From Oceanobacillus salinisoli (lineage in GTDB: Bacteria; Bacillota; Bacilli; Bacillales; Amphibacillaceae): a stretch of DNA of 64,000 nt. Positions 34,419-42,102 of this stretch are shown here, piece by piece; the stretch's first letter is position 1, and each line of letters begins with the position of its first letter. The position numbers were made by a program, and so were the translations under genes. The notes beneath the pieces are model-generated. The model did not search any database. It was not told the DNA's origin and saw nothing but the letters and a program-made list of their open reading frames with translations. The stretch lies in the NCBI RefSeq assembly GCF_009733865.1, contig NZ_WOFB01000002.1, positions 1 to 64,000 of the forward strand, written 5' to 3'.

Positions 34419-34970
34419 ATGAAAGTATTATCTGTAACAGGGTACAAGCCAATGGAAATGGGTATTTTTAAAGAGAATGATCCTAGGGTAACGTTTATAA
34501 AGGCAGCTATTCAGAAACGCCTAATCGGTTTCATTGAGGAAGGACTCGAATGGGTAATCGTTACCGGACAAATGGGGGTGGAATTATGGACAGCAGAGAT
34601 TGTACTGGATTTAAAAGAAACCTATGACATTAACATCGCCATCATTCCTCCATTTGAAAACCAGGAAAGCCGCTGGCCGGATCCACTGAAGGAAAAATAT
34701 CAGGAATTGAGCTTTGTGGTAGATTTTTATAAGCCTTTATATGAAGGGGATTATAAAGGTCCATATCAATTTAGGGCAAAAAACATGTGGCTGGTAGATA
34801 AAACTGATGGCTGCCTGTTCCTAATAGACGAGGAAAATCCAGGTAGCAATAAATATTTATATGATGTTGCAAAAAAAGCTGAGGATTATGAAATATTTGT
34901 GATAACGGCAATGGATTTAGAGGATATTGTAGAAGAGATAAGAATGAACGATCCGGATTATTGGGATTAA
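34419..34970 (+). CDS. ypsA: YpsA family protein (UPF0398/DUF1273)
   Basis: A 183-residue protein of the YpsA branch of the SLOG nucleotide-binding superfamily. The start MKVLSVTGYKPMEMGIF and the WVIVTGQMGVELWTAEIV strand-loop fit the family. In B. subtilis YpsA affects cell division and oxidative-stress responses; the ligand is thought to be a nucleotide derivative. Length equals the family (about 180). AAAGAGGG lies before the ATG. No operon partner here. Confidence 0.93.
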   Translation: MKVLSVTGYKPMEMGIFKENDPRVTFIKAAIQKRLIGFIEEGLEWVIVTGQMGVELWTAEIVLDLKETYDINIAIIPPFENQESRWPDPLKEKYQELSFVVDFYKPLYEGDYKGPYQFRAKNMWLVDKTDGCLFLIDEENPGSNKYLYDVAKKAEDYEIFVITAMDLEDIVEEIRMNDPDYWD

Positions 34971-35092
34971 GTGGAAAAGTGAACACAGCTATATCCAAAA
35001 GCAATCCCTCTAACCTAATCAAAAAGAAACCATAATCATTCCACCAAATTCCGCATAGTATTTAATAAAATATATAAAGGTGGAATGTACTT

Positions 35093-35869
35093 ATGTATTA
35101 TCCATATTATTTATCTCCTCAAGGGAGCCAGGCTTATACTCAGAACAGCCAGTACCCGCATCAGCCAACTCTCAGCCCACATCCGAGCCTATATGAACCG
35201 AGCCCACAGCCAAGCAAACAGCAAACATCAATCCGTCAGCAATCCGAGCAAAATCAACAGCGCAAAATTACCGTAACAGGAACTGCCTCGATCTCAGCGC
35301 AACCGGATATTGCCAGTATTCGGCTTGCGGTTATTACGGAAGATTCCTCTCTCCAGCAGGCGCAGCAGGAAAATGCAAATAGGATGAATCAGGTAATCCA
35401 TGCTATTGTTGGGCAGGGGATTCCAAGAGAAAAAATCCAAACTTCGTGGTTCGCCATTCAAGCGAGGTATGACTATGTAGAGGGAAGGCAGGTTTTTCGT
35501 GGATATGAGGTGTTAAACGAAATTACAGTTCGTATTCCAAATATCGAACAAACCGGTGTTATTATTGATACAGCGGTAAATGCAGGGGTTAACCGTGTGA
35601 CCCATATTCAATTTACGATTGAAAATAGAGATGTGTATGAGCAGCAGGCACTACAGCTCGCTGTTAGAAATGCAACTGAAAAAGCTAGGGCCATTGCGGG
35701 TGCACTGCAAGTTATGATAAATGAAGAGCCGCTTAAGGTTACTGAAGAAATAGAAGAACAGCCACAAACGTATCAAGTCCTTGCAACAGCCCAAGATCAA
35801 GTTACTACACCGATTGAACCAGGACAGGTTGTGATAAAAGCCAGAGTAACCGCAGTTTTTCTATATTAA
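35093..35869 (+). CDS. SIMPL domain protein
   Basis: A 258-residue protein. Residues 1-60 are a proline-, glutamine- and tyrosine-rich leader (MYYPYYLSPQGSQAYTQNSQ), with no signal peptide. Residues 62-258 form a SIMPL (DUF541) domain, from KITVTGTASISAQPD to VIKARVTAVFLY, a beta-rich fold whose biochemical role is unclear. The tyrosine-rich leader resembles those of spore surface proteins; the protein at 63142 has a similar start. GGTGG lies nine bases before the ATG. The role is uncertain. Confidence 0.8.
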   Translation: MYYPYYLSPQGSQAYTQNSQYPHQPTLSPHPSLYEPSPQPSKQQTSIRQQSEQNQQRKITVTGTASISAQPDIASIRLAVITEDSSLQQAQQENANRMNQVIHAIVGQGIPREKIQTSWFAIQARYDYVEGRQVFRGYEVLNEITVRIPNIEQTGVIIDTAVNAGVNRVTHIQFTIENRDVYEQQALQLAVRNATEKARAIAGALQVMINEEPLKVTEEIEEQPQTYQVLATAQDQVTTPIEPGQVVIKARVTAVFLY

Positions 35870-36255
35870 AAGGATTTAACCCGTTTGTATAGAATAATGT
35901 GTATAGATCATGACATACTTGGCAGAAAAGAAAGGGTAATAAATTAGGCTATTATCATAAAGCTTGCTTATAGCTAGGGTTTTACCAATGATGAATCTAT
36001 ATAATCCAGATATTGAAAAGAAATTCGTTGAGAAAGTGTTGGCGGAAAAATAAGAAAAACTCACATTCACTCGTCTTTTCTCCTTGAGTTACTGCATGAT
36101 TATCTACTTGAATTATTTCCTTGTAGCTTCGTAGGGAGTGCTGCTTCACCGAATCACCTTGTAACACGATGAGCACATTTGTATTCATTTTTCCTATATT
36201 TTCTGATGTGTGGAATGAGTAAACAAAGCTTTAGAGTTGATGGGGAGGAAACAAA
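35870..36255. other. 386-bp intergenic region with a gene remnant
   Basis: No intact gene is supported. On the plus strand 35988-36053 reads MMNLYNPDIEKKFVEKVLAE and one more lysine before a stop, without a ribosome binding site; it looks like the tail of a lost gene. A minus-strand frame from 36188 is possible but has only a weak site (AGGA) and ends in low-complexity phenylalanine-rich sequence. Confidence 0.4.
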
Positions 36256-36852
36256 ATGGGGGAATTTCCTAAGCTGGAGACCAAACGGCTGTATCTTCTG
36301 CAAGTCAGTCAGCGCTATAAGAGAGATTTATACGAAATTTTATCCTTGGATGAAGTGACGAAGTATTATGGAAAAGAAAATCTGGAAAGTATAGATGAAG
36401 CTACTGATCTGATTGATAATTTTTATCGATTATTTCAGCAAAACCGAAGCATCAGGTGGGGCATGGTATTAAAAGATACGGAGCAGTTTATTGGAACAGT
36501 GGGGCTAAATAATCTAAATCTCTTAAATAAAAAAGGAGAAATTGGTTATGAACTCCACCCTACATACTGGAGGAGGGGGATCACCAGTGAAGCTGTTCGG
36601 GAAGTGCTGAGCTATGCCTTTAATAAACTGGGGTTATTTCGAATTGGTGCGGTAACTTTTCCTGAGAACATTGCTTCCAATCAGTTATTGAAGAAAATGG
36701 GATTTAAACAGGAGGGACTGCTTAGGGGGTATTTGCATCAGAATAATCAATCACATGATGCGGTTATGCACTCCCTGTTAAAACCGGAATGGACTATGAC
36801 AAAGAACGAGGATGGTAAGGTACAAGAAAGAATTCAGTTACCGATTATATGA
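36256..36852 (+). CDS. GNAT acetyltransferase, RimJ/RimL type
   Basis: A 198-residue acetyltransferase. The N-terminus LETKRLYLLQV and the acetyl-CoA-binding GYELHPTYWRRGITSEAVREVL segment (about residues 96-117), followed by the NIASNQLLKKMGF region, are typical of the ribosomal-protein N-acetyltransferase branch. The substrate may be a protein N-terminus or a small amine. GGGGAGG lies before the ATG. It is convergent with the DUF1906 gene. Confidence 0.88.
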   Translation: MGEFPKLETKRLYLLQVSQRYKRDLYEILSLDEVTKYYGKENLESIDEATDLIDNFYRLFQQNRSIRWGMVLKDTEQFIGTVGLNNLNLLNKKGEIGYELHPTYWRRGITSEAVREVLSYAFNKLGLFRIGAVTFPENIASNQLLKKMGFKQEGLLRGYLHQNNQSHDAVMHSLLKPEWTMTKNEDGKVQERIQLPII

Positions 36853-36929
36853 AAGCAGAAAGCGAAGAAGGATGAAGGAGATGAATGGAAAAATAAAAGA
36901 ATATAATGAAACATGTCCACCATCCATGC

Positions 36930-36969
36930 AAAAAAGTGGTGGAATAGGGATAAACCCTATTCTCGCCAC
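36930..36969 (-). terminator. terminator of the DUF1906 gene
   Basis: GTGGCGAGAATAGGG pairs with CCCTATTCCACCAC on the minus strand and runs into TTTTTT. The stem overlaps the last codons of the gene. Confidence 0.75.
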
Positions 36970-37913
36970 AAGTAATCCATCATTTCGTTTGTAAATAAAT
37001 TGGTATCTATATTACAAGTCTCTGCATCGATGGCGTATTGCCAGCCATACAGCATGGAGTTTTCTGGTCCTTGAGGATCGTATTCTGGAGCGTTATCTTT
37101 TGAGGTGGGCTCCTGTTGAGGAAATGCGGTCCATACGATAGTATTTTCCTGAACTTCCTGATCCATCGCATTGTATGCCTCTAATAGTGCACTTCCTTCA
37201 TCAAATACACCATAGACCGCCGGATAATAGGAGGAATCTGTTAGCGTATCGTACCAGCCTTCCATAAATGCGGAGTCAACAGGATACTCTGGTTCGATAT
37301 CAACAAAGAGTACAACCCCTTCTGGAATTCCTAATTCTTCGGCCATAGAGATAGCTTGGTTACCATGATCAACACCGTGATCATAGCCCACCGCTTCATT
37401 GACATGATTATAGATTACTAGAATTGGGATATCATTTTCATGGAGATAATTTACTTCCTCGCTATCCATACCAGCAGAAACGCCTTCTCTATCTCCTAAA
37501 TAACGCCCCCAAACTTCTGGTTCACCAAAGTTATCAACCACACATGAATATACATTTTCATTGGTATAGCTAGCTGAATCTACACCCCAGTAATATTCTT
37601 GAGAGGACTCTTCTTCATTGTTCGCATCTTCCCCGTTTCCTTCTTCCTCGTTGCTGCCGGAATCTTCTTTATTATTTTCTTCATCCTCGTTTGCATCTTC
37701 TTTATTATTACCTTCTTCACCGGAATCTGCATCCTGATTATCCCCGTCATCTCCAGATTCCTCATCTTCAGAAGGCTGTTCAGTAGGGGGGGATTGCTCT
37801 TCCTTTTCACTTTCATTTATTGACGGTGCAGCCAGAATGAAAATTAACAAAAACGATATGGCAAAGAAAGCAGCCAAGCCAAATAGAGTGAAAATGAAAT
37901 AGTTACGCATCAT
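36957..37913 (-). CDS. membrane-anchored DUF1906 (glycoside hydrolase-like) protein
   Basis: About 318 residues. An N-terminal membrane helix (YFIFTLFGLAAFFAISFLLI) is followed by a long acidic linker of Glu, Asp, Asn and Gly (about residues 35-105). The C-terminal domain (from YYWGVDSASY) is of the DUF1906 type, a TIM-barrel related to GH25 lysozymes; ILVIYNHVNE and VVLFVDIEPEYP are the barrel strands with the acidic residues. The domain would face the cell wall. I start it at ATG 37913, nine bases after GGAGGG; an upstream GTG is part of that site. Its substrate is unknown, possibly cell wall. Confidence 0.85.
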   Translation of the reverse strand: MMRNYFIFTLFGLAAFFAISFLLIFILAAPSINESEKEEQSPPTEQPSEDEESGDDGDNQDADSGEEGNNKEDANEDEENNKEDSGSNEEEGNGEDANNEEESSQEYYWGVDSASYTNENVYSCVVDNFGEPEVWGRYLGDREGVSAGMDSEEVNYLHENDIPILVIYNHVNEAVGYDHGVDHGNQAISMAEELGIPEGVVLFVDIEPEYPVDSAFMEGWYDTLTDSSYYPAVYGVFDEGSALLEAYNAMDQEVQENTIVWTAFPQQEPTSKDNAPEYDPQGPENSMLYGWQYAIDAETCNIDTNLFTNEMMDYLWRE

Positions 37914-38036
37914 ACGCCTTTTCCCTCCTTTCCACACCTAATGCAGTATATTAAGGAGGGTGATCCGGTGTGCGGGAAAAGGGCTCTGGTAGTAAAAAAA
38001 CATTGGGATAGGTGATTCACTTGTCACGGCTGTAAT

Positions 38037-38219
38037 TTATCAGGTGATTAACTGGCTGTAAGACCCTTAACGAGAAAAATTCGAGATGCCTCAAGAATTA
38101 TAAGTGGGGACGGTCAGCCAGTAAACTCCTGATTCGTTGATAGGCCTTTAGGTCATCCTTTAGAGCTAACAATCAGAGGGGATGGAAAAACCCACACTGA
38201 TTGAAGGTTCACTTTATCG
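38037..38219 (+). repeat. two-hairpin dispersed element, copy F (longest copy)
   Basis: Starts after AATTTAT with CAGGTGATTAACTGGCTGTA. The outer first stem is ACTGGCTG with CAGCCAGT, with ACCC/GGGG further in. The linker ACTCCTGATTCGTTGATAGG is followed by the extra CCTTTAGGTCATCC block. The second stem is CAATCAG with CTGATTG. It ends GAAGGTTCACTTTAT. Both ends abut TTTAT. Confidence 0.9.
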
Positions 38220-38257
38220 GGTTACTAACAGTATGAAGAAGGTAAGCATAATGACTC

Positions 38258-38335
38258 ATGTCCTTAAATATGTATATAGTTTTCATTATCAACTTATTCG
38301 TGGTAATTGTGGTGTGTGCAAACAGAGGGGGATGA
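38258..38335 (+). CDS. possible 25-residue membrane peptide
   Basis: MSLNMYIVFIINLFVVIVVC followed by ANRGG and a stop. The core is a single hydrophobic helix. The nearest ribosome binding site (AAGAAGGTAAG) is rather far upstream of the first ATG. A terminator-like hairpin follows at 38388-38427, so the region may make its own short transcript. Many spore-formers have such tiny hydrophobic proteins, but I do not recognise this one. Confidence 0.3.
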   Translation: MSLNMYIVFIINLFVVIVVCANRGG

Positions 38336-38387
38336 ACTAAATTGGCAGTATTGGCTCATCAAGGAATTTCATCAATTCCAATAAGAA

Positions 38388-38427
38388 GAAAAGCATGGTA
38401 TGAGGTATGAAAACAATGCTTTTTTTC
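38388..38427 (+). terminator. terminator after the small open frame
   Basis: AAAAGCAT pairs with ATGCTTTT across a 19-base loop, followed by more T residues. Confidence 0.6.
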
Positions 38428-38494
38428 CATAGATAAATAGGTTATAATATTACAAACTATTATCGACTCACTAACAATTAAAGGGTGATATGTT

Positions 38495-39010
38495 TTGGAT
38501 TACATCATTCGTTTAATGACAAAGAAGGATATATCACAGGTACAGCATGTTGCAAAGACAAGCTGGAATAATACATATGAGGGTATCATTCCGCTGGAGA
38601 TTCAAAATGAATTTTTAAAAAATGCCTACAGTTCTAAAAATATGAAAAGGCGATTGAAGTACACGACCGTTTTTGTTGCGGAAGTGGATGGCAAAATTGT
38701 AGGATTTGCCAATTATTCTCCTGTCTCCAGGGATGGTTCTACGATTTTAGGAGCTATTTACATATATCCAGAGTACCAGGGCAAAGGTATTGGCTCTGCT
38801 TTCTTGAAAGAAGGAATGGAAGAGCTGGGAGATGTTAGAGAAATTCAATTAAACGTGGAGAAAAATAATACCATTGGCATGCGGTTTTACCGGGCTAAAG
38901 GTTTCGTTAAGGTAAAAGAATATGAAGAGGACTTTGATGGACACATACTGCAAACGGTTAAAATGGTATTAAAGGTGAAAGATAATATAAATGCTAGAAA
39001 AAATGGTTAG
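38495..39010 (+). CDS. GNAT acetyltransferase
   Basis: A 171-residue acetyltransferase starting at TTG 38495 (AAGGGTGATATG upstream). The acetyl-CoA loop is AIYIYPEYQGKGIGSAFLKE (about residues 89-108) and the conserved C-terminal strand is MRFYRAKGFVKV. The N-terminal VQHVAKTSWNNTYEGIIP matches the YuaI-like group of small Bacillus acetyltransferases. Substrate unknown. The next gene begins nine bases after its stop, so the two are probably co-transcribed. Confidence 0.87.
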   Translation: MDYIIRLMTKKDISQVQHVAKTSWNNTYEGIIPLEIQNEFLKNAYSSKNMKRRLKYTTVFVAEVDGKIVGFANYSPVSRDGSTILGAIYIYPEYQGKGIGSAFLKEGMEELGDVREIQLNVEKNNTIGMRFYRAKGFVKVKEYEEDFDGHILQTVKMVLKVKDNINARKNG

Positions 39011-39019
39011 GATGTTTTC

Positions 39020-39472
39020 ATGAAGAAAAAAGATTCATTTAATGAATTAAAATTTGGTGGAAAAATCGTTGTGATGACCTTATTTGGGTTGTTAACTACG
39101 GTCGTAGTATTGTTCGTTGTTGGAGCATACTTTTTTGGATTCGCTGGATTTTTTCATGTGTTTAATGTTGAATATGAATCTAACGGGGCACTGTTGTTGT
39201 TTCTTATTTTTTATCTCATATTAAATTTTTTTACTAGTTTATTTGCTCAAGCTTCTCTTATCATTTCGTCTGCCTATGTGAAGGATAAAAATAAAATCGT
39301 CACCATGAAAATTTTGTTGGAATTTCTGTTCGCCTGGTTAGCGATATATGTTGTCGATGAAATGATGGTTCGTATTCAGGTGCCTGTTGGGACAGAAATA
39401 ACATTAGCTCTAATACTAGTAGTTGCCGATCATTTAATGGCTGGAAAGAGAAAATCTCCTAAAAAAGCTTAA
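39020..39472 (+). CDS. YrvL-like regulatory membrane protein
   Basis: A 150-residue protein with four membrane helices. The FFGFAGFFHVFNVEYES loop, the FLIFYLILNFF helix and the final VDEMMVRIQVPVGTEITLAL block resemble the YrvL family of Bacillaceae (a regulator linked to a sigma-O system in B. subtilis). I rate this as a resemblance only. It sits nine bases after the GNAT gene. GGATG lies before the ATG at a short distance. The role here is unknown. Confidence 0.55.
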   Translation: MKKKDSFNELKFGGKIVVMTLFGLLTTVVVLFVVGAYFFGFAGFFHVFNVEYESNGALLLFLIFYLILNFFTSLFAQASLIISSAYVKDKNKIVTMKILLEFLFAWLAIYVVDEMMVRIQVPVGTEITLALILVVADHLMAGKRKSPKKA

Positions 39473-39485
39473 AAATAAACAAATG

Positions 39486-39526
39486 GGAAGAAGGATGGGG
39501 GACGGTTCTCTCTTCTTCTTTTTTTG
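39486..39526 (+). terminator. terminator of the GNAT/YrvL-like pair
   Basis: GAAGAAG pairs with CTTCTTC, with GGGGGACGGTTCTC in the loop region, followed by TTTTTTTG. Confidence 0.75.
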
Positions 39527-39763
39527 TATAGAAATAAGGTGGGAGAACTTGTAAGGATATTGAAAAAGCCTTTTTAAAAATGAACTCTCTTACTTTCATT
39601 AAAAATCCCTCTTCATGTTGTAACCGTATACATCACCTATATGTACATCTTATCATAAATGTTTATTTCAATGAATATTAATTTTTTGTCCATTTTATGT
39701 ACAAACTTGGGCGATTCGAATTGGTAAAAAATACACTTTGCTACGCTATATCTTTAAGTGCGT

Positions 39764-40027
39764 GTTCAAAGGAGGATGAAAAGGACCGAAGTTCGAGGCG
39801 GTGAAGCTTTGAGTAGCGGAACGTATGCAGTTAATACGTGAGCAGCGGAAAAGCGAGCCAACGAGCTTGCGCGTGTTGTGGTGACTTCTACGTTGCCCAC
39901 AGGACAAGGAACACTTCGTCAGCGATACATCGCACGCAGAAAAAGTGCTTTTCTTTTTCAAGGACGTGGGCGGTTTTAGTAGAAGGTTCCCTATATAGAT
40001 GTGTCCTTTTCACCGGACTTTTTGAAC
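39764..40027. repeat. 264-bp MITE-like element with inverted ends
   Basis: The left end GTTCAAAGGAGGATGAAAAG is mirrored at the right end, which on the minus strand reads GTTCAAAAAGTCCGGTGAAA then AGGAC. The inside is GC-richer than its surroundings, with TTGAGTAGCGGAACGTATGC and GTGGTGACTTCTACGTTGCC. CTTTAAGT is found just outside each end (39752-39759 and 40033-40040). No protein is encoded. It is the kind of non-autonomous repeat often seen in Oceanobacillus-like genomes. The 39473-40272 gap otherwise holds no gene. Confidence 0.6.
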
Positions 40028-40218
40028 ATCTTCTTTAAGTAGCAATTCGGTTTCTGGTGTATTATCGTGAATACCTGATATGACCAAGAATCTCATCCTC
40101 TGTGCCCACTTGCCCATTTCTTACCTCCTATATTAGCGAAATCTTCTTAATGTAATTGAGCCAAAATGCAGGAAAACTGTCTGTATTTAGCGAATTAAAG
40201 AAAGCAGATGCCAAAGCA

Positions 40219-40250
40219 GGTGCCTGTCACTTCCCGAAATTTGTCGAATT
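40219..40250 (+). repeat. 3'-end repeat (GGTGCCTGTCAC type), copy 4
   Basis: GGTGCCTGTCACTTCCCGAA, then ATTTGTCGAATT. This is the only copy not directly after a recognisable gene end; it lies 23 bases before the Nudix start. Confidence 0.85.
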
Positions 40251-40272
40251 GGTTTTGCGAAGGGGGATAGAA

Positions 40273-40785
40273 ATGCTTGAATATACGATAGGTTTTATTA
40301 AACGTGGGAATGAGATTTTGTTGTTAAATCGAGAGAAATCAAGTTGGATGGGGAGATGGAATGGAGTTGGCGGAAAACTGGAAGCGAATGAAACACCTAC
40401 TATGTGTATACAAAGAGAAATAAAGGAAGAGACTGGGATCGTTATTCATGATGCAGCATACAAAGGGATGGTGACATGGGAAGTAGATAGTTCCCATGTT
40501 GGCGGAATGTACGCGTATATTGCAGAAGTACCAGAAGACTATACATATCATACCCCAATAAAGACGGATGAAGGAATACTGGACTGGAAAAAGATTGATT
40601 GGGTTCTACATCCTAAAAATGAGGGAATCGCCAATCTAAAATACTATTTAACAAAAATGCTAGAAGATGATCGTATGTATGAACATCGATTTGTTTACCA
40701 ACAGGGAGAAGTTACAGAATTCCATTCAATTGAATTAGAAAAGAAGATCAGCAGCAGGACAAAATTACATGCTAAGAATAGGTAA
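40273..40785 (+). CDS. Nudix hydrolase (MutT/8-oxo-dGTPase-like)
   Basis: A 170-residue Nudix hydrolase. The full box is present: GGKLEANETPTMCIQREIKE followed by ETGI, with all catalytic glutamates. It probably hydrolyses oxidised or unusual nucleoside diphosphate compounds. I start it at ATG 40273, six bases after AAGGGGG; a longer frame from 40156 crosses the repeat at 40219 and is rejected. A second Nudix gene follows 69 bp downstream. Confidence 0.88.
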   Translation: MLEYTIGFIKRGNEILLLNREKSSWMGRWNGVGGKLEANETPTMCIQREIKEETGIVIHDAAYKGMVTWEVDSSHVGGMYAYIAEVPEDYTYHTPIKTDEGILDWKKIDWVLHPKNEGIANLKYYLTKMLEDDRMYEHRFVYQQGEVTEFHSIELEKKISSRTKLHAKNR

Positions 40786-40854
40786 AGCAGGATTTTGCCT
40801 ACTAGGATAACAGGCTGCGTGAAACACTGTGATAACGAATAGGAGAAATAGTGG

Positions 40855-41283
40855 ATGGGATACATAGAAGATTTACGAAAAGCAGTTGGGCAACGACCAC
40901 TGATTTTACCAGGCGCAGTGGCAGTAATGGTCGATGTCTCTAGCAGGATTCTCCTGGAGCAGCGAGTCCATCCGGAAGGCACCTGGGGATTGCCAGGAGG
41001 ATTAATGGAATTAGGGGAATCCACAGAGGATGTCGAAAGCGGGGAAGTATGGGAAGAAACCGGGCTGTCTATTGATCATCTGCATTTAATCAATGTTTAT
41101 TCCGGCCCTGAAAATTTTGTGAAAGCAGCAAATGGAGATGAATTCTATACGGTAACGGTTGCTTATTATACAACCGAATTTTCGGGGGAAATAACGATAG
41201 ATAAAACGGAATCTGTGATGGCCGAATTCTTTTATCCCGATCAATTGTCAAAGAAAATAATAAGAAATTATCGCATAATTTAG
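40855..41283 (+). CDS. Nudix hydrolase with an altered box, possibly decaying
   Basis: A 142-residue Nudix protein. The box reads GGLMELGESTEDVESGEVWE then ETGL, so the arginine that normally precedes the first glutamate of REUXEE is G63 instead. The C-terminus ends early (KKIIRNYRII) compared with relatives of about 155-160 residues. Both points suggest a gene on the way to losing function, or a changed substrate. AGGAG lies nine bases before the ATG. It follows the other Nudix gene but is not closely related to it. Confidence 0.75.
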   Translation: MGYIEDLRKAVGQRPLILPGAVAVMVDVSSRILLEQRVHPEGTWGLPGGLMELGESTEDVESGEVWEETGLSIDHLHLINVYSGPENFVKAANGDEFYTVTVAYYTTEFSGEITIDKTESVMAEFFYPDQLSKKIIRNYRII

Positions 41284-41337
41284 ATAAGTTTTTGACAAAT
41301 CATTACACAAAGTTAAAAAGGGGAGTGGAAGAAAAAA

Positions 41338-41711
41338 ATGGCTTTTGAATATTTGAGGCCCATCTTTACCACGTGATCAACAGCCAGTAAACTCCTGATT
41401 CGTTCATCTAACTATCAGTGGGGGATGAAAAAAAACCCCATTGATTGAAGATTCACTTTATGACGTGTTTAATAGTACTAATTTCTTTATTGCTCGTCAT
41501 TATATTTCAGTGAACGCGAATCGTAAACCTATTTTCTGTCCTACTTATATCATTTCTTTGTATTATTATATCTGGGATTATTCTATTTCAGCTGGGAATC
41601 ATTACAGATGAATGGAGTCAAGCTGGGGACACTGTATCAACTTATCTTTTCCTTGGTATATGTGGTTTTGGTGTGTTGAACGTCACTATTTACAATTGGA
41701 GAAGGCAATAA
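41338..41711 (+). pseudogene. small membrane-protein gene broken by the dispersed element
   Basis: ATG 41338 (AAAAGGGGAGTGG upstream) reads MAFEYLRPIF and then runs into the element at 41369-41460. If the element is cut out between its two TTTA copies, the frame continues as MTCLIVLISLLLVIIFQ. One in-frame TGA (41511) follows, and then 65 more codons in the same frame (TRIVNLFSVLLISFLCIIIS and so on to NWRRQ, stop 41709-41711). The whole would be a protein of about 93 residues with three membrane helices. So it has two lesions: the insertion and the nonsense codon. The family is not recognised. Confidence 0.65.
41369..41460 (+). repeat. two-hairpin dispersed element, copy G (inside a gene)
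   Basis: Left junction TTTA then CCACGTGATCAACAGCCAGT; the first stem is almost all missing. The linker ACTCCTGATTCGTTCATCTA, the second hairpin (ATCAGTGGGGG with CCCCATTGAT) and the right end GAAGATTCACTTTA are intact. It lies within the reading frame of the pseudogene 41338-41711, flanked by TTTA on both sides. Confidence 0.85.
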
Positions 41712-42102
41712 GAAACAGGAGATCCGAAGTCATTTGGGAAAAGTAGAAAAAATAGTATTTTTTGTGTTTTTCCGAATAGCGGTATAGATACAGATGGAAA
41801 TTCATGAAATAGCTACTACAAGAAAGTAATGGAAGAATTAGGTGTCCAAAAAATCTAATAAGGGCAGCTTGATAAGGTTTGGTAAAATGGAATATGTACT
41901 TTTATTTAGCTGAAGTCATTCGTGGGAAATTAACTCAAGGTACGGTATGAGTGAGGATTTTTCCATTGTTCATAAAGGAGACCATGAATCAGCTGTAAAT
42001 GAATATTGATAAACTTAGTTGTTTCGATGTAAAACATGAAATAGTAAATGTATAATGGATACATATATACAATGGCTGTTGTTGGAAATGAGGGGGAAAA
42101 CT
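41712..42102. other. 391-bp intergenic region
   Basis: Only short open stretches without ribosome binding sites are visible (for example around 41790-41830). It seems to contain decayed coding DNA. The YugO promoter should lie in the last 150 bases, but I cannot identify it. Confidence 0.35.

Noticed and set aside
36870..36994. Plus-strand frame over the end of the DUF1906 gene
   Set aside because: It spans the terminator stem and overlaps the minus-strand gene; no family resemblance.
40156..40272. N-terminal extension of the first Nudix protein
   Set aside because: The 39 extra codons cross repeat copy 4 and lack a ribosome binding site, whereas ATG 40273 has AAGGGGG at the right distance.
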